From: Siphonodentalium dalli | Taxonomy: Eukaryota; Mollusca; Scaphopoda; Gadilida; Siphonodentaliidae | DNA: 64,000 bases | Direction: 5' to 3' | Assembly: GCA_032622095.1 (NCBI GenBank) | Contig: CP136069.1 | Location: forward strand, 8,450,036-8,514,035 | Part shown: positions 11,601 through 23,043 of the stretch, piece by piece | Numbering within the stretch: the stretch's first letter is position 1 | Layout of the letters: the number at the start of each line of letters is the position of its first letter | The notes under the pieces: generated by a model | The model's input: only the letters and a program-made list of their open reading frames with translations | Databases searched by the model: none | What the model was told of the DNA's origin: nothing | Made by a program: the position numbers and the translations under genes

Positions 11601-13076
11601 ATATTCACATCATTCATGGCATACACTAACTCCATGTATACCTATTCACCTCACCTCTGATCATAGAGTAACTCCATGTCTACCATCTTGGCATCAATCC
11701 TGTATCCAGTTGATATTGGTTTATCATAATTGACCAGAAGAGCCATATATTATGTTTCATCTCAGTTCCGTCTCAAAGTTCTGCCCATTTTCTTTCAATA
11801 ATATGGTCAGAATCACAAAAGAGGTTCTCCGCAAATTTCCATACTTTAAAATGAATTTGTCATGCCCCATACGGAACTAGGACAACCATAATAGAACATT
11901 TAGTTGTCAGTTAATTACCTATCACGTATAATAACCAAGTGAGCCACAATTTGCTACATTTTCGGATAACGCAGAGAATAATGTTATATATATAATATTA
12001 TAATGATATATGTAAAAAAAAAAACTTTTAGCAATTTGGTTGCCATTTTGGAAGCCATCTTGAGCAATTTAGTCTATAAACACCATAGTGTGACACATTC
12101 AAGATAAACCAATACAATAAACACCTTTTAATCCAAAGATAGTTACATATTACAAGACAAAATGGTCCAAACCTGAAAAGTAATTTTTTGCCGATATTTA
12201 TGTCAAGTTTTTGAGAGAAAAGTCCAATATTTTTGGTGATGTCAGTGGTGGCAACAGTAACAATTAACCATGGTGCAGCAGACATGTTAGTATTCAATGT
12301 ATAGAAGGCATAATAGCGAATTTTGTACATCAACCACAACTTGTAAGCGATTGCAGGGCACCATAGGGCAATATTTACCATTTTCCATATTTTGGCGGCC
12401 ATTTTGGCAGCCATTTTGAGCCAAAGTAAGAATTTTGGTTCCAGTGAGTTGGAATATTCATAAGTAATGGTATGCCTCACTTAATTGCAACCTTCTGTTC
12501 ATTTCTTGTTGAAATATGACTAGAATCCGAGTTGTGATTTTTTGTAAAATTTTATACCGCGTTCTATAAAATCGAATTTTTGAGGGATCACAAGCGGATA
12601 GGACCCCAATAATTGTTTGTTTAATTGCTCCAATGATCAGTTAATATACAAAATACAAAATAAAGTCATATTACTCAACCAGTTCCAAACAGCATGAACT
12701 GATCTAGAAGATATTTGAGAAAAAATGCCATATTTTCACCTTCCGGCGGCCATTTTGGTGGCCATCTTGGATGGTGAGTTTCAATTTTGGCCCAAAATAG
12801 TGTCATTATGTCTTAGCTTCATAAAAATATATACATTTTGCTATATTAGTCATGTGAATTTGCAACAAATTCCAAGTAACTGGTGTTACGTCTGGGGAAA
12901 TCTGGGGGGGGGGGTATACTTTTTAGGGCGCTATAAAAAATATTGCTCAAGTCTGACAGATGGCCAGCCGATAAAATCTTGTTGTCGGATACCTGAATTT
13001 ACAAAATCCGCAGAGAAAAAAACTTTATACGCGAAAACAAGCATTCGTGAATTCCGGGTGTTTGGCGACCGGACTA
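8674..13076. mobile_element. 4.4-kb foldback transposon inserted in the satellite
   Basis: The ends TAGTCCGGCCGCCA (8674) and TGGCGACCGGACTA (13076) are inverted and flanked by CTA (8671-8673 and 13077-13079). Removing the insert plus one CTA restores the satellite reading ACCTATGGTCTGATC. The arms are about 1.8 kb each, roughly 8674-10470 and 11300-13076. They contain runs of GCCAAAATGGCCGCC that give spurious frames repeating Lys-Met-Ala-Ala. There is no transposase, so it is non-autonomous. The class is uncertain; a 3-bp target would fit a Harbinger-like element. Confidence 0.75.
10086..11656. repeat. Degenerate minisatellite at the core of the foldback element
   Basis: Units of roughly 60-75 bp contain ATATACATATNCACCTCAC and GACCATANAGTCACTCC. 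They run in inverse orientation in 10086-10470 and forward in about 10490-11656, so the outer parts extend the foldback arms. Confidence 0.75.
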
Positions 13077-14240
13077 CTATGGTCTGATCTTTATGAATTT
13101 TGTCATGAATGTTGACATTGACATGTAGATGGGAACGAGTGATTTTGGGGTCATTCGGCCAAAAAACATGGCCGCTGGTGGCCATTTTGGATTTCAAAAT
13201 TAAATCCATTGGCGCGGGCTACAGGTCGTGCTGTTCGTCTGATCATCATGAAATTTGTCATGGATGTTAATATTGACATGTAGATGGGAACGAGTGATTT
13301 TGGGGTCGTTCAGCCAAAAAACATGGCCGCCAGCAGCCATCTTGGATTTTACTCTTTGCATGACTAAATTCTTTGGCGCGGGCTACAGGTTGTAGCTTTG
13401 GTCAGAACTTCATGAAATTTGTCATGGATGTTAACAATGACATGTAGATGGGAACGAGTGATTTTGGGGTTGTTCGGCCAAAAAACATGGCCGCCAGCAG
13501 CCATCATGGATTTTACTCTTTGCATGACTAAATCCTTTGGCGCGGGCTACAGGTCGTACCTATGGTCTGATCTTTATGAATTTTGTCATGAATGTTGACA
13601 TTGACATGTAGATGGGAACGAGTCATTTTGGGGTCATTCGGCCAAAAAACATGGCCGCTGGTGGCCATTTTGGATTTCAAAATTCAATCCATTGGCGCGG
13701 GCTACAGGTCGTGCTGTTCGTCTGATCATCATGAAATTTGTCATGGATGTTAATATTGACATGTAGATGGGAAACGAGTGATTTTGGGGTCGTTCAGCCA
13801 AAAAACATGGCCGCCAGCAGCCATCTTGGATTTTACTCTTTGCATGAATAAATCCTTTGGTGCGGGCTACAGGTCGTAGCTTTGGTCGGAACTTCATGAA
13901 ATTTGTCACGTATGTTAACAATGACATGTAGATGGGAAACGAGTCATTTTGGGGTCGTTCAGCCGAAAAACATGGCCGCCAGCAGCCATCTTGGATTTTA
14001 CTCTTTGCATGACTAAATCCATTGGCACAGGCTACAGGTCATACCTTTGATCAGATCATTATGAGATTTGTAAAGGCTGTAGATGGGAACAAGTCATTTT
14101 GGGGTAATTCGGAAAAAAAAACATGGCTGTCGGTGGCCATTTTAGAATTTACTCTTTGCATCAATAAATCCTTTGGCACACCATAATCACCACATCCCTG
14201 ATCCGATCATTATGAAACCTGTTATGAATGTTGATATTGA
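13077..14240 (+). repeat. Satellite of about 157-165-bp units, right part
   Basis: This continues the array interrupted at 8673. The units become more divergent toward 14240, and the last ones lack several conserved blocks. Confidence 0.88.
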
Positions 14241-14338
14241 CATGTACATCTGGTCTTACTTAGACATTTCAATTAGCACTTTTCCTATTCCTCCATTTAC
14301 TGTCGACCATTAAATTATTCCCCTACCTAAGTTGAGCT

Positions 14339-14641
14339 ACAGTGTCATTGACACTTTCATTTTCTTGCATGTCACCAGAAACACAGGAATATTTAGTTTT
14401 GGCCTTATGCGATCAGAATGGGACTTGGGTCATCTTAATGACAATCAGGAGGGCTTTCCGATAGAGTATTTGGTTGTAAATAGTTCACGGAATAAATCCT
14501 TTCCAGATGGTCTATCTCTTCATTTAACAAGTTTGATATAATCTCCTTCACTCCTTGGTATAATATAATAAATATGAATCGAAGACCCCTATCAGAAAAG
14601 CTTCTATCAATATTGATTTTATTTCTAATTTTCTGGTTTAA
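14339..14641. other. No gene or repeat recognised
   Basis: Short frames only, without recognisable domains. Confidence 0.4.
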
Positions 14642-15034
14642 CCCTTTACCCAACAGAAGGGCCCTGTGCCAATGCATTCTCTTATATATGCGAGTCGACC
14701 ATAGGTTGCCTCGCATATATAAGAGAATGCATTGGCTTAACACATTAAAAATTATAAAATTGTTAAAGAATGTAAGAAAAAATGGTAAAAAGTGTTAAAA
14801 AAAGATTTTTTTTTAGGCCAATGCATTCTCTTATATATGCGAGGCGACCTATGGTCGACTCGCATATATAAGAGAATGCATTGGCACAGGGCATAACTGT
14901 AACTATCACAATGTGGTCGAGGAGCCGGTTCCAATGATATCCATATTTGTACGGTTTTATTGAGACAGACCCAAGATAATTTAGGCTGTTGAAGCTTTAT
15001 TTGGCCGTTTTTGGCCGGTTTGTTGGGTAAAGGG
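14642..15034. mobile_element. TTAA MITE, family C (copy 1), with internal long hairpins
   Basis: The ends CCCTTTACCCAACAGAA and TTGTTGGGTAAAGGG are flanked by TTAA (14638-14641) and ATAA (15035-15038), fitting a piggyBac-like target. Inside is a second unit beginning CCCTGTGCCAATGCATTCTC. It carries two near-perfect hairpins (CTTATATATGCGAGTCGACC and its complement) on either side of an A-rich spacer. Confidence 0.75.
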
Positions 15035-15276
15035 ATAATACATACAATCAATTTTTGGGACATTTTACGGCTTGCGAAAATGTTCGGAGTATAGCGAGCG
15101 GGAGATCTCTATCTCTATCTGAGGTCGCCTGAAAGATTCATGACTTTTTGTTCTAAAAATAGTAACGAAAACATGTCTCAATTGATAATCACATTATGTA
15201 AGAAAATAGTGATATAAAATCAATAATAATTGATAGAAGAGTTTCCGGACTTTGACTCATATTTATTATTTTATAC

Positions 15277-16296
15277 TGGTGATGAGCCAATGATCGGAAA
15301 CAACAATCGGAATTGGCCAATTATGGCCCATCGGATGAAAATCGGCACTTGGGTTTCAACATCGGCATTACCGATTATCTAAATAATAACCAGGTGCTGG
15401 TATTTCTTCAATAAACTGTGTTAAATATGATGATTCAAAAAACCATTGCCCCGGGTCTATGTTTGAACAATACATGTATATTACAGCAGGGATCGCCGGG
15501 GAAGCATGTGACACTTTGGGTTAGAGCGAGGATGATGCCATGTTAACATATCTTGATAATTGATCAATTATTGGCATACCGGAACAGTCATTTCAGTCGA
15601 TTGATTTCATTAGCATGGTGATGTACACAAAGGACATCTCATGTAGGCCGATAGGTAACCTTATAGTTCATATTTCAGTTTTTATTTATGTATGTCAGAC
15701 TATCAAAATGTATACATACGCAATGGCAGTACAACAGAGCTATCTATATACACAGCGACAGCGTAACAGGGGTAGAAACCGAAATTACATGTCAAGTGAC
15801 ACTTATTTACGCAGTTGACTGCACTATATGTTCTATTAAATTGTAAATTGACCATAATATAACATGTGTATTAGTTGTCAGGAGGCAGGAATAAAAATTT
15901 ATTTACTATCTGTAATTAATCTTTTACATCGATATAATATTATAGTATTATAGTATTATAAGGCATCTAAGAAAGGTAACTCTAGTTGGAAGAGTCAAAG
16001 AAAATATAACAATGGCTGCCGAGAGCCAACAGGCCCCTCACTAAAGGAGATGTACATGCATGTATTCGTTCACAAGTCCACTCATACCTACCTTTATACT
16101 TACCCAAACTTATACTTATGTATACTGGTAGTATATTACTTCTGTTGGTGCTTCCAAATCTAAGTATTATACAACACTTATAACATATTCTGGTATAATT
16201 ATTACAATAATCGGAATCGGCATCAGAATCAGCGATTGTGATCTAAAATAATCGGCAATCGGTGCAAGGCTCTGTTTGGTAATCGGCTCATCACTA
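15277..16296 (+). mobile_element. hAT-like non-autonomous element (copy 1, intact at its TTAA site)
   Basis: The ends TGGTGATGAGCCAATGATC and GATTACCAAACAG-type sequence (as GGCTCATCACTA) are inverted. The outside octamers TTTTATAC and GTTAATAC match at 6 of 8 positions, fitting a decayed 8-bp hAT target duplication. The interior is non-coding. TTAA at 15543-15546 corresponds to the site where copy 2 (52228-57686) received a 3.8-kb insertion. Confidence 0.7.
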
Positions 16297-16371
16297 GTTA
16301 ATACGCCGGAAACCAGAGGAAACTATAAAAACATGTTGTTGGAAGAGATAGACCATCTTTAATGAATCGGT

Positions 16372-16596
16372 CAAGCCTTGAAATAGTGTGCCTGTCATTT
16401 GGTGATGCTAGCCCGCTATGCAGGGTAGCATCACTAAATTCACCCTCTGGGAACCTCATTCTGCTGATGTGTAAGCAGAATGAGATCCCCAGAGGGTGAA
16501 TTTGGTGATGCTAGCTCGCTATGCGGGGTAGCATCACTAAATTCACCCTCTGGGGACCTCATTCTGCAAATGACAGGCACGCTATTTGCAGGCTTG
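16372..16596. mobile_element. MITE family B, short double-hairpin form
   Basis: CAAGCCTTGAAATAGTGTG to GCTATTTGCAGGCTTG. The two hairpins are joined by GATGTGTAAGC and the long centre is absent. About 25 bp of the left arm is deleted. Confidence 0.8.
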
Positions 16597-16627
16597 ATCA
16601 TCTGTGGGAGTAATATTGTTTTCATAG

Positions 16628-16720
16628 TTAACCCTTTATGGAGCCCCAGACATAGACAACAATGGACTGATGACTGTCGTCTGCTTGGGTCTGTGTGAGG
16701 CTCCATATGGGAGTGTTATA
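16628..16720. repeat. Small inverted-repeat MITE fragment
   Basis: TTTATGGAGCCCCAGACA and TGTGTGAGGCTCCATATGG form imperfect arms. The inverted relative is at 4074-4160. Confidence 0.5.
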
Positions 16721-16884
16721 ACAATTAAATATGAACACTTACAACAATAACTAGACAGTTAAATAGCACCGGCATTGAGAACACAACTGATATGAACAAC
16801 CCATTACTGTCAAAGTACTGTTGGTGTGCAAACAACCTGGAACATAGAGAACAGGGGTAAACTTGATTTATAGAATATATCATA

Positions 16885-17097
16885 CAGTAATACCCTAAAT
16901 AATTGACTCATTAACCACAGCAGAATTATGGGTAACTTTTCAGGATTTAGTTGGAAATATGGCTTGTTGCCATTCATCGAAAAGCTCTCACGGAAAGCTT
17001 TCCGATGAATGGCAACAAGCCATATTTCCGTCTAAATCCTGAAAAGTTACCCATAATTCTTCTCTGGTTAAGGAGTCGATTATTTAGGGCATTACTG
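16885..17097. mobile_element. Palindromic MITE, family A (copy 4)
   Basis: A full palindrome with TA at 16883-16884. The right flank has changed to AA. Confidence 0.85.
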
Positions 17098-17382
17098 AAG
17101 AATATACCATACCTGGAATGAAAGTTATGCGATACATTAATTTAGTTTTGGCATTTTCTGCAAGTTAGGCTACAACAATAACATTGCCTTGTTTACGAAC
17201 ATTTGGGTTGAAAAAAGGTAGATGCAGGGTGGGGGGGGGGAAATAAAAAATAAAATTATGCATCACCACCACAACAGTTGACAAAAAGCAGAATTGTCCA
17301 TGAATTTCACAAGATTTTTAACATGATAAGATTTACTCAAGTTATAAAAATAAATTGAGGTACATTGTATTTCTTCCCACAT

Positions 17383-17484
17383 TGAGAGCTTTCCGATGAA
17401 TGGCAACAAGCCATATTTCCAACTAAATCCTGAAAAGTTACCCATAATTCTGCTGTAGTTAGTCGATTACTTAGGGCATTACTA
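17383..17484. mobile_element. Palindromic MITE, family A, right half only (copy 5)
   Basis: It starts at the palindrome centre (GAGAGCTTTCCGATGAATGG) and runs to the outer end GGGCATTACT. Half copies that start exactly at the centre recur at 29786 and 45131. Confidence 0.8.
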
Positions 17485-17978
17485 TATTTCTTCCCACAAA
17501 ACTGTATAAATAATGGGAAAAAAGGTGAAACTGTGAAAGCAAAAAAGATAAAAGACTGCCATCACAAATATTTTCTGACCGCATGCTTTGCTTCATATTT
17601 TAATCGGAGTGAACATAAACCAATAACATAAAAAAGTATTATTTTTTACAATATTGAGGAAAAATTGTAGGAGGTGTTAATAAACAAGGATTTTTTTCAC
17701 ACAGGATGAGGCAAAAGTGCACCCAGTTCACACCCTTTCAAACCAAATCCATTCAGAATTAACTCTTTCGTCACTGAATATACAGATATAGGTATTTCAG
17801 AACCTTGGATTTACAGCTTGCCTAAGTAAAACTATGTGTCCCTGATGTATTACTTCAGTACTATCTTTTGAGTGACGTCGGGTATGGTAAACTGCATGTT
17901 TTTTTATGATCGTTAGTAAATTTCTGTTAGATACCAATTGGTGAAGTCATCTCAAAATGATATCTCTGGTGTGAACAG
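17485..17978. other. No gene or repeat recognised
   Basis: AT-rich with short frames only. Confidence 0.4.
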
Positions 17979-18106
17979 GACTTGAAATAACGTGTCAGTC
18001 ATTTGCAGAATGAGGTTCCCAGAGGGTGAATTTAGTGATGATATCCCGCATAGCAGGCTAGCATCACCAAATTCACCCTCTGGGAACCTCATTCTGCTGA
18101 GGCCTA
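17979..18106. mobile_element. MITE family B, single hairpin
   Basis: ACTTGAAATAACGTGTCAGTC to CCTCATTCTGCTGAGGCC: the left half of the element only. Confidence 0.7.
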
Positions 18107-18142
18107 ATATGGTGATGCTAGCCAATGAACACTAGTTGTATC

Positions 18143-18600
18143 CAAGCATGAGTTTAGTGTGCCTGTCATTTGCAGAATGAGGTCCCAAGAGGGTGAATTT
18201 AATGACGCTATCCCACATAGCAGGCTAGCATCACCAAATTCAACCTCTGGGGACCTCATTCTGCATGGCCTCACCTGCTATGTGAGACATAGACTCAGAT
18301 TGAAGTTCCCAAATGGTGAATATTGTGATGTACACCCATTGGGAACCTCGATTATGCAATGTGTCGTCTGCCAACTTGGGGATATAGAGAAACTAAACTA
18401 TGAAAGAAATAGAATCTTGTGAAGAATTTTCTATAGAAATTTGATAATAAAGAAACATTCCAGAGAAGATGAGGCTTAAGCAGAATGAGGTCCCCAGAGG
18501 GTGAGTTTAGTGATGCTAGCCTGCTATGTGGGATGGCATCACTAATTAACCCTTGGGGACCTCATTCTGCAAATGACAGGTGCCTTTTTCTCAGGCCTGG
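18143..18600. mobile_element. MITE family B, full-length form
   Basis: The left hairpin is 18143-18270, the centre about 18271-18480 (GGGGATATAGAGAAACTAAA) and the right hairpin 18481-18600. It has the same organisation as 1011-1455. Confidence 0.75.
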
Positions 18601-19298
18601 TTGTATCACCTGACACATCAAAACAGAACGAAGATACATGTACCAATAGAGGAAGTAGGGAAAACGAAAATAGAAAATGGATAAAAGAGATTGCTCCCCC
18701 CCCCCCCCTGTAGAAGAAACTATTGATCTGGACAAAGACTCGCGAGTCTGAGTCCAGTTACCACATAAAGTAACATGAGGTAAGGTATAGTTGCTTTATC
18801 AAAGGTGAGAACAGACTAGTACTAACCTAGTATGCACAAAAAGATGTTATTTCACAGAAAAGGACATATTTTCCCAAATTTAGGCCCACATGAATTTACT
18901 TGTGATTATGAGTTATGAGTAACTTTCCAACTAAAACAACTGACAATGTCCTGAACCCCAATAACAGACCGTAACATGAACAATACATCACAAATTGCTG
19001 ACCTAATCACTAAAAGCGGTCAGCAGAATAATTGGGTGTGCTTTTCAAAGTTTAGCTGAATTGCATCTGAAGCCAGTAATTTATATCGATCACGTTATCG
19101 TTGCTAAGTACTTTTAAATCTTAAATTTGGCTGAATTAATATGCTGCGTGGGATAGTCTCAAATTCTCAGCAGATTTTGTGAAAATAAATAAGAATACAC
19201 TCAACTTTTTTTTGAGCAGCACACTCACCTGTAATTTGTAGCAGCCCACTCATTCAGCTGTTTGGCAAAGAACACAAGTAACACTGAAAAGAGAAACG
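18601..19298. other. No gene recognised; contains a C tract
   Basis: A homopolymer C run near 18697-18708 is the only distinctive element. Confidence 0.4.
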
Positions 19299-19470
19299 AA
19301 TTCCATCTAAAAGCATATCAAGTCACCCACTGGTATATCAGGCCATCTGCTGGTTCATCACGGATGTAAACGAATGCCATCTAAAAGATTATCAAGCTAT
19401 CTGCTGGTTCATCACGGATGTAAACGAATTCCATCTAAAAGCATATTCAGGCCATCCGCTGGTTCCTCAG
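19299..19470 (+). repeat. Tandem repeat of about 57-74 bp, three units
   Basis: GAATTCCATCTAAAAGCATA-type starts occur at about 19299, 19373 and 19429. Each is followed by CTGCTGGTTCATCACGGATG with small changes. Confidence 0.75.
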
Positions 19471-19830
19471 GGTGTGGCCCAAGGGATTTCCTTGGTGGGT
19501 GGGGGTGTCCATCATTGAATTCGCAACCTTAAAAAACTCTACCGGCAATTTTTTAACAGATTTTAGTCAACATCGACAAGTCATTTTAAAACTATTTGTA
19601 TGGTAATTACTTGTATATTTTCCAGCCTCAAAATAATTTACATCAAACAAAAAAATAAATTTATCCTTTATTACTTACACATTGCTCCGAAGTGGATTGT
19701 CTGGAAGAACCCATATTTATAGGAAGCAATTGTTACTATAATGCAGCTGATATGGAAAGCACCAAGAGACACGAACCATGGCTCACTCCAGTCAATCTGT
19801 GGAAAGAAACATGCAGTAAATTCATCTTTA

Positions 19831-20124
19831 CCCTGTGCCAATGCATTCTCTTATATATGCGAGACGACCATAGGTCGCCTCGCATATATAAGAGAATGCA
19901 CTGGCTTAACACATATTAAAAATGATAAAATTGTCAAATAATGAAGAAAAATATTATAAAAATTGTTAAAAAATGTAAGAAAAAATTATAAAATTGTTAA
20001 AGAATGTAAGAAAAAATGGTAAAAAGTGTTAAAAAATGAAATTTTTTAGGCTAATGCATTCTCTTATATATGCGAGGCGACCTATGGTCGACTCGCATAT
20101 ATAAGAGAATGCATTGGCACAGGG
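19831..20124. mobile_element. Inner unit of MITE family C standing alone
   Basis: CCCTGTGCCAATGCATTCTC to GGCACAGGG, flanked by TTA and TAA. It shows that the double-hairpin unit inside the TTAA elements at 14642, 29093 and 32537 is a mobile element in its own right. A spacer of about 130 bp rich in TGTTAAAAAATG separates the two hairpins. Confidence 0.75.
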
Positions 20125-20222
20125 TAATAATGCACTACGTATAATTTTTAGCTCAACTTTACTTTGTTCATCATTACCTTTCCATGAAATTCATGATGGG
20201 AGCTTACTGAAATTTTACCAAA

Positions 20223-20256
20223 ACCCTGTGCCAATGCATTCTCTTATATATGCCAG
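20223..20256. repeat. Fragment of the family C inner unit
   Basis: CCCTGTGCCAATGCATTCTC followed by TTATATATGCCAG, then the match ends. Confidence 0.7.
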
Positions 20257-21085
20257 TCTCACATACATATTCATAAAATGTTATCAATAAGCCTAATGAC
20301 ATCCTAAATTTGCGTGATCAATGAGAAATGCAGTGCACTGATATGTACATGTAGTTGGAAGGTACATGTATATATTGAACAAGTCTGTGAGTTACATGTA
20401 GGCTGGCTACAATTTCAGGCGTTTTTCTATATACCAGATTTATGGAGGCATGGGCTCGGTATGATTGTTCATAGCTGTTATAAATTCAAAATCTACAGAA
20501 TCAAATACATATTAATAACAGTTAGTATTAAGGGGGAGTTTATATGAAACCGGGGTAACCCGGCCAACTGAGCCAACCGGTTAACCGAGCTGATCGTGCG
20601 AGGTGTTTATATGACAAAAGCGAGTCTGTAACAGAATTCCTGCTGAGAAGCAGAATACTCAAGTTCAAGATGCAGTTATTGCCAATCGATTGATATTGCA
20701 ATGCCTTCATTAGCAGAGGGGTTTAGCAAACTCACGACTGTTGCACAGCATTGAGAAATTACAGATCTGGCGTGCTGAGGTACTGGATGTCTGTTACCCC
20801 TTCTACAACAATCCCATGAAAAAATTCCATAAATTCTCATAATTTAATTATATTGTGTTAAATTAAACTTACATAAATGCTGCTGGCTCGCCTAATATAA
20901 TCGCTGATTAACATGCATCAGTATGTGAGACCAAGCCATACTTTGGTGCTTTGTTGAGCAAGAACAAATATTAATTTGAAATTTAGAACAAGGCATACCC
21001 AAACAGATAGAAATTGTTTAAAAATTTGCATTGGACAAAATGTCAGACATATACAGAAGTGCACTGGACATATGCTATTTTGAAT
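20257..21085. other. No gene or repeat recognised
   Basis: A 77-codon frame here has no motif and no splice context. I see nothing else. Confidence 0.4.
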
Positions 21086-21205
21086 GTCAGCTAACTGGGA
21101 CCTTGGCTAACTGGGACCTTCGGCTAACTGGGACCTTGGCTAACTGGGACCATGACCAACTGGGACCTTGGCTAACTGGGACCTTTGGCTAACTGGGACC
21201 TTGGT
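21086..21205 (+). repeat. Short tandem repeat GGCTAACTGGGACCTT
   Basis: Six or so copies in 18- and 20-bp variants, with one diverged copy (GACCAACTGGGACC). Confidence 0.85.
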
Positions 21206-21778
21206 TATATTTATTACATATATTAGTAGAATTGAACATTGATAATAGAATATAGTTTGTTTTATTTGTGTTATTGCTTCAAAAATGTTTTAGATTTGTT
21301 TCAACCTGACTTAATAAAAAAAAAAAAATATATATATATATTGTCAATCTATAAAACTGAAGGTCACTATTTGAATTTCTTATTTGTATCTTATTTGTAC
21401 ATGATCTTATATATTTCTATGAATATTTATGGTTAATAAAGTCATTAAAGTGATGGTTATTATGGGCATTCACAGTTAAGATGCAATAAAGTGATTGTTA
21501 CTCATGGCATTCACAGTGAAGGTGTGAGTTTGTTTTGAAAGCGATTGTTGTTTTAATCAGTTGGTCCATTTGATCTTGTGATCTAATCATTGTTAAAACT
21601 TAAAAGGAGCTAACCCTCCACAGTATGCATGTACCATAATTATACTGAATGTTATTGTCACTCGCTCCATATAGGCCTAAATAAAATTAAGCTACATAAA
21701 CTGGGCCCATAACCAAGGAAAACGCGTATTTTTTAATGTAGTATACACAACATTTTCCCAGACCCACACCTATGAAAA
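21206..21778. other. No gene recognised
   Basis: A short duplicated phrase (GGCATTCACAGT with AGTGATTGTTA) occurs near 21450-21520. There is nothing else of note. Confidence 0.4.

Positions 21779-21811
<33 letters not shown>
21779..21811 (+). repeat. Poly(G) tract of 33 bases
   Basis: An uninterrupted run of G. It generates a false proline-rich frame on the opposite strand. Confidence 0.95.
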
Positions 21812-21812
<1 letters not shown>

Positions 21813-21959
21813 AATCCCACTTTCATGCTCTCCAACACTTGATGCTGCATGGCTCGGATGATGCCACGCATAACAAGAAACAAGAGGTACGCTGTTGCTT
21901 GGCATTTGCCCCCGACCATAGCAATTCGGATTAAGCATGGACGCGGAAACCCAAAAACA

Positions 21960-22392
21960 AGCGATCCGGAAACCCAAAAACAAGCAAAAATTAAAATTTT
22001 CTAAGTTGAAAAAAGGGCCATAACTCTGGCAAAAATCATCAGATCATACCCAAATTCGGACATGTATTTTCATATAACTGATCCACAAAAATACGGGATT
22101 TGCAATCGTACCACCAAAGCTCACGCTATCATCTGGAAACCTAAAAAACAAGAGAAAATAGAATTTTCTTAGTAAAAAAAGGGCCATAATTAACTCAGGT
22201 AAAAATGGGTGGACGAAACCCGCGCTATGCATGTAGCTGTTCCTCCATGCTGCTCTATACCAAATATCAGCTAAATCTGCCCAGCGGTTGTTGGAACAAT
22301 AATGCAAAATGTTTGTACGGACGGACGTATGGAAGGACGTACGTACGGACGGAGAAGTCGACTATATACCCGCCGACTTCAAGTCGGGGGCA
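21960..22392 (-). repeat. Hairpin-headed repeat, minus orientation
   Basis: Read on the minus strand it starts with the hairpin TGCCCCCGACTTGAAGTCGGC and a tract of GTCCGTCCGTAC. Units follow containing TTTTACC/TTATGGCCCTTTTTT and GGTTTCCAGATGATAG. This is the architecture of the elements at 37856 and 57727. Confidence 0.6.
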
Positions 22393-22946
22393 TAATAATA
22401 CTATATATACAGCAATATATTGCCAATACATAGCCCCCTCCCCTTTTCAAATGTTCTGTAAGTTGTAACTGCCACTGTGTGATGTGAGATTGACTCATCA
22501 CGTGACTGAAATCATGACAAATTGACATAAAATTGACCACTGACTGGAAAATGAGAAAGGAGAAGATGATTGATCTGTTGATAAGCAGATAACAGGATAA
22601 TTAAGATCAGTAAGAACTAAGACTAAGAGTAAGATATACTTTCCTATGTCCGATTTCAGACGAAGCTGTACTATATTATTATTAATTAAAATTTTACCGA
22701 TGCAAGATATTTCCAAAGGCCATCAATTTCATCTGGTCGCACGGCTTGCATCATTCCCGTTTTTGTTATATATTTTTATTCTAATAGTAATATAATAATT
22801 TTGAGTTTTTGACGTAGACAGGTAGACGCCGGAAGCTGTTAAACAAAAAACTTGTTATCTCCCTTCGAGTACCCTGCTGGTGGAATGTGCACGAATTTCA
22901 CCAAGTACGTAAATCAGTATCATTTAAGAAGAAAACGAAAGTAGAA
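22393..22946 (+). promoter_or_regulatory. Upstream region of the crotonase gene (promoter not resolved)
   Basis: The 554 bp before the proposed start codon hold no mobile element that I recognise, unlike most of the window. The promoter and 5' untranslated region may therefore lie here, but I cannot point to a defined TATA box or transcription start. An upstream non-coding exon is also possible. Confidence 0.3.
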
Positions 22947-23043
22947 ATGTTTCGATGTTTGCTTGTGATTAATTCAGTTAAAAGATGCTGTAATCCGGCT
23001 ATAATAACACGATATATGTCCGCAGAGGTGAAGAGACAAACAG
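22947..23043 (+). CDS. Crotonase-family enzyme, coding exon 1 (mitochondrial leader)
   Basis: This exon encodes residues 1-32 plus one base of codon 33. It starts MFRCLLVINSVKRCC and is rich in Arg, Lys and Cys, with no acidic residue before position 27, so it resembles a mitochondrial targeting peptide. The exon ends ACA|G before GTTATA, a weak but legal GT donor. The phase-1 end joins exactly to exon 2 (G + AC gives Asp), which then enters the conserved crotonase start. That phase match and the leader-like composition are my evidence; there is no transcript support. The GTTATA donor is poor, so an alternative first exon is possible. The frame is open upstream to an ATG at 22887, but this ATG gives a better leader. 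Confidence 0.6.

Larger units (their letters stand above)
6779..14338 (+). mobile_element. Hairpin-headed tandem-repeat element (outer element)
   Basis: It begins with a hairpin AGCTCAACTTAC...GTAAGTTTGAGCT, then a GGCGTCCGTCGTCCGTG-type tract, then a long array of units of about 157-165 bp. It ends with AAGTTGAGCT, the complement of its first bases. A 4403-bp foldback element (8674-13076) interrupts the array. The hairpin plus GTCCGTC head is shared with four other repeats in the window. It has no transposase and no credible coding frame. Confidence 0.6.

Noticed and set aside
9261-12480. Two similar open frames (plus strand 9261-9560, minus strand 12028-12480) with repeated Lys-Met-Ala-Ala
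   Set aside because: They lie in the two arms of the foldback element and come from repeated GCCAAAATGGCCGCC. They have no domain and no start context, so they are not genes.
12725-13209. Plus- and minus-strand frames of about 90-120 codons at the right end of the foldback element
   Set aside because: They span the transposon/satellite junction and the inverted arm; they are repeat translations.
21687-21983. Proline-rich 98-residue minus-strand protein
   Set aside because: The proline run is the complement of a 33-base poly(G) tract; the rest has no motif.
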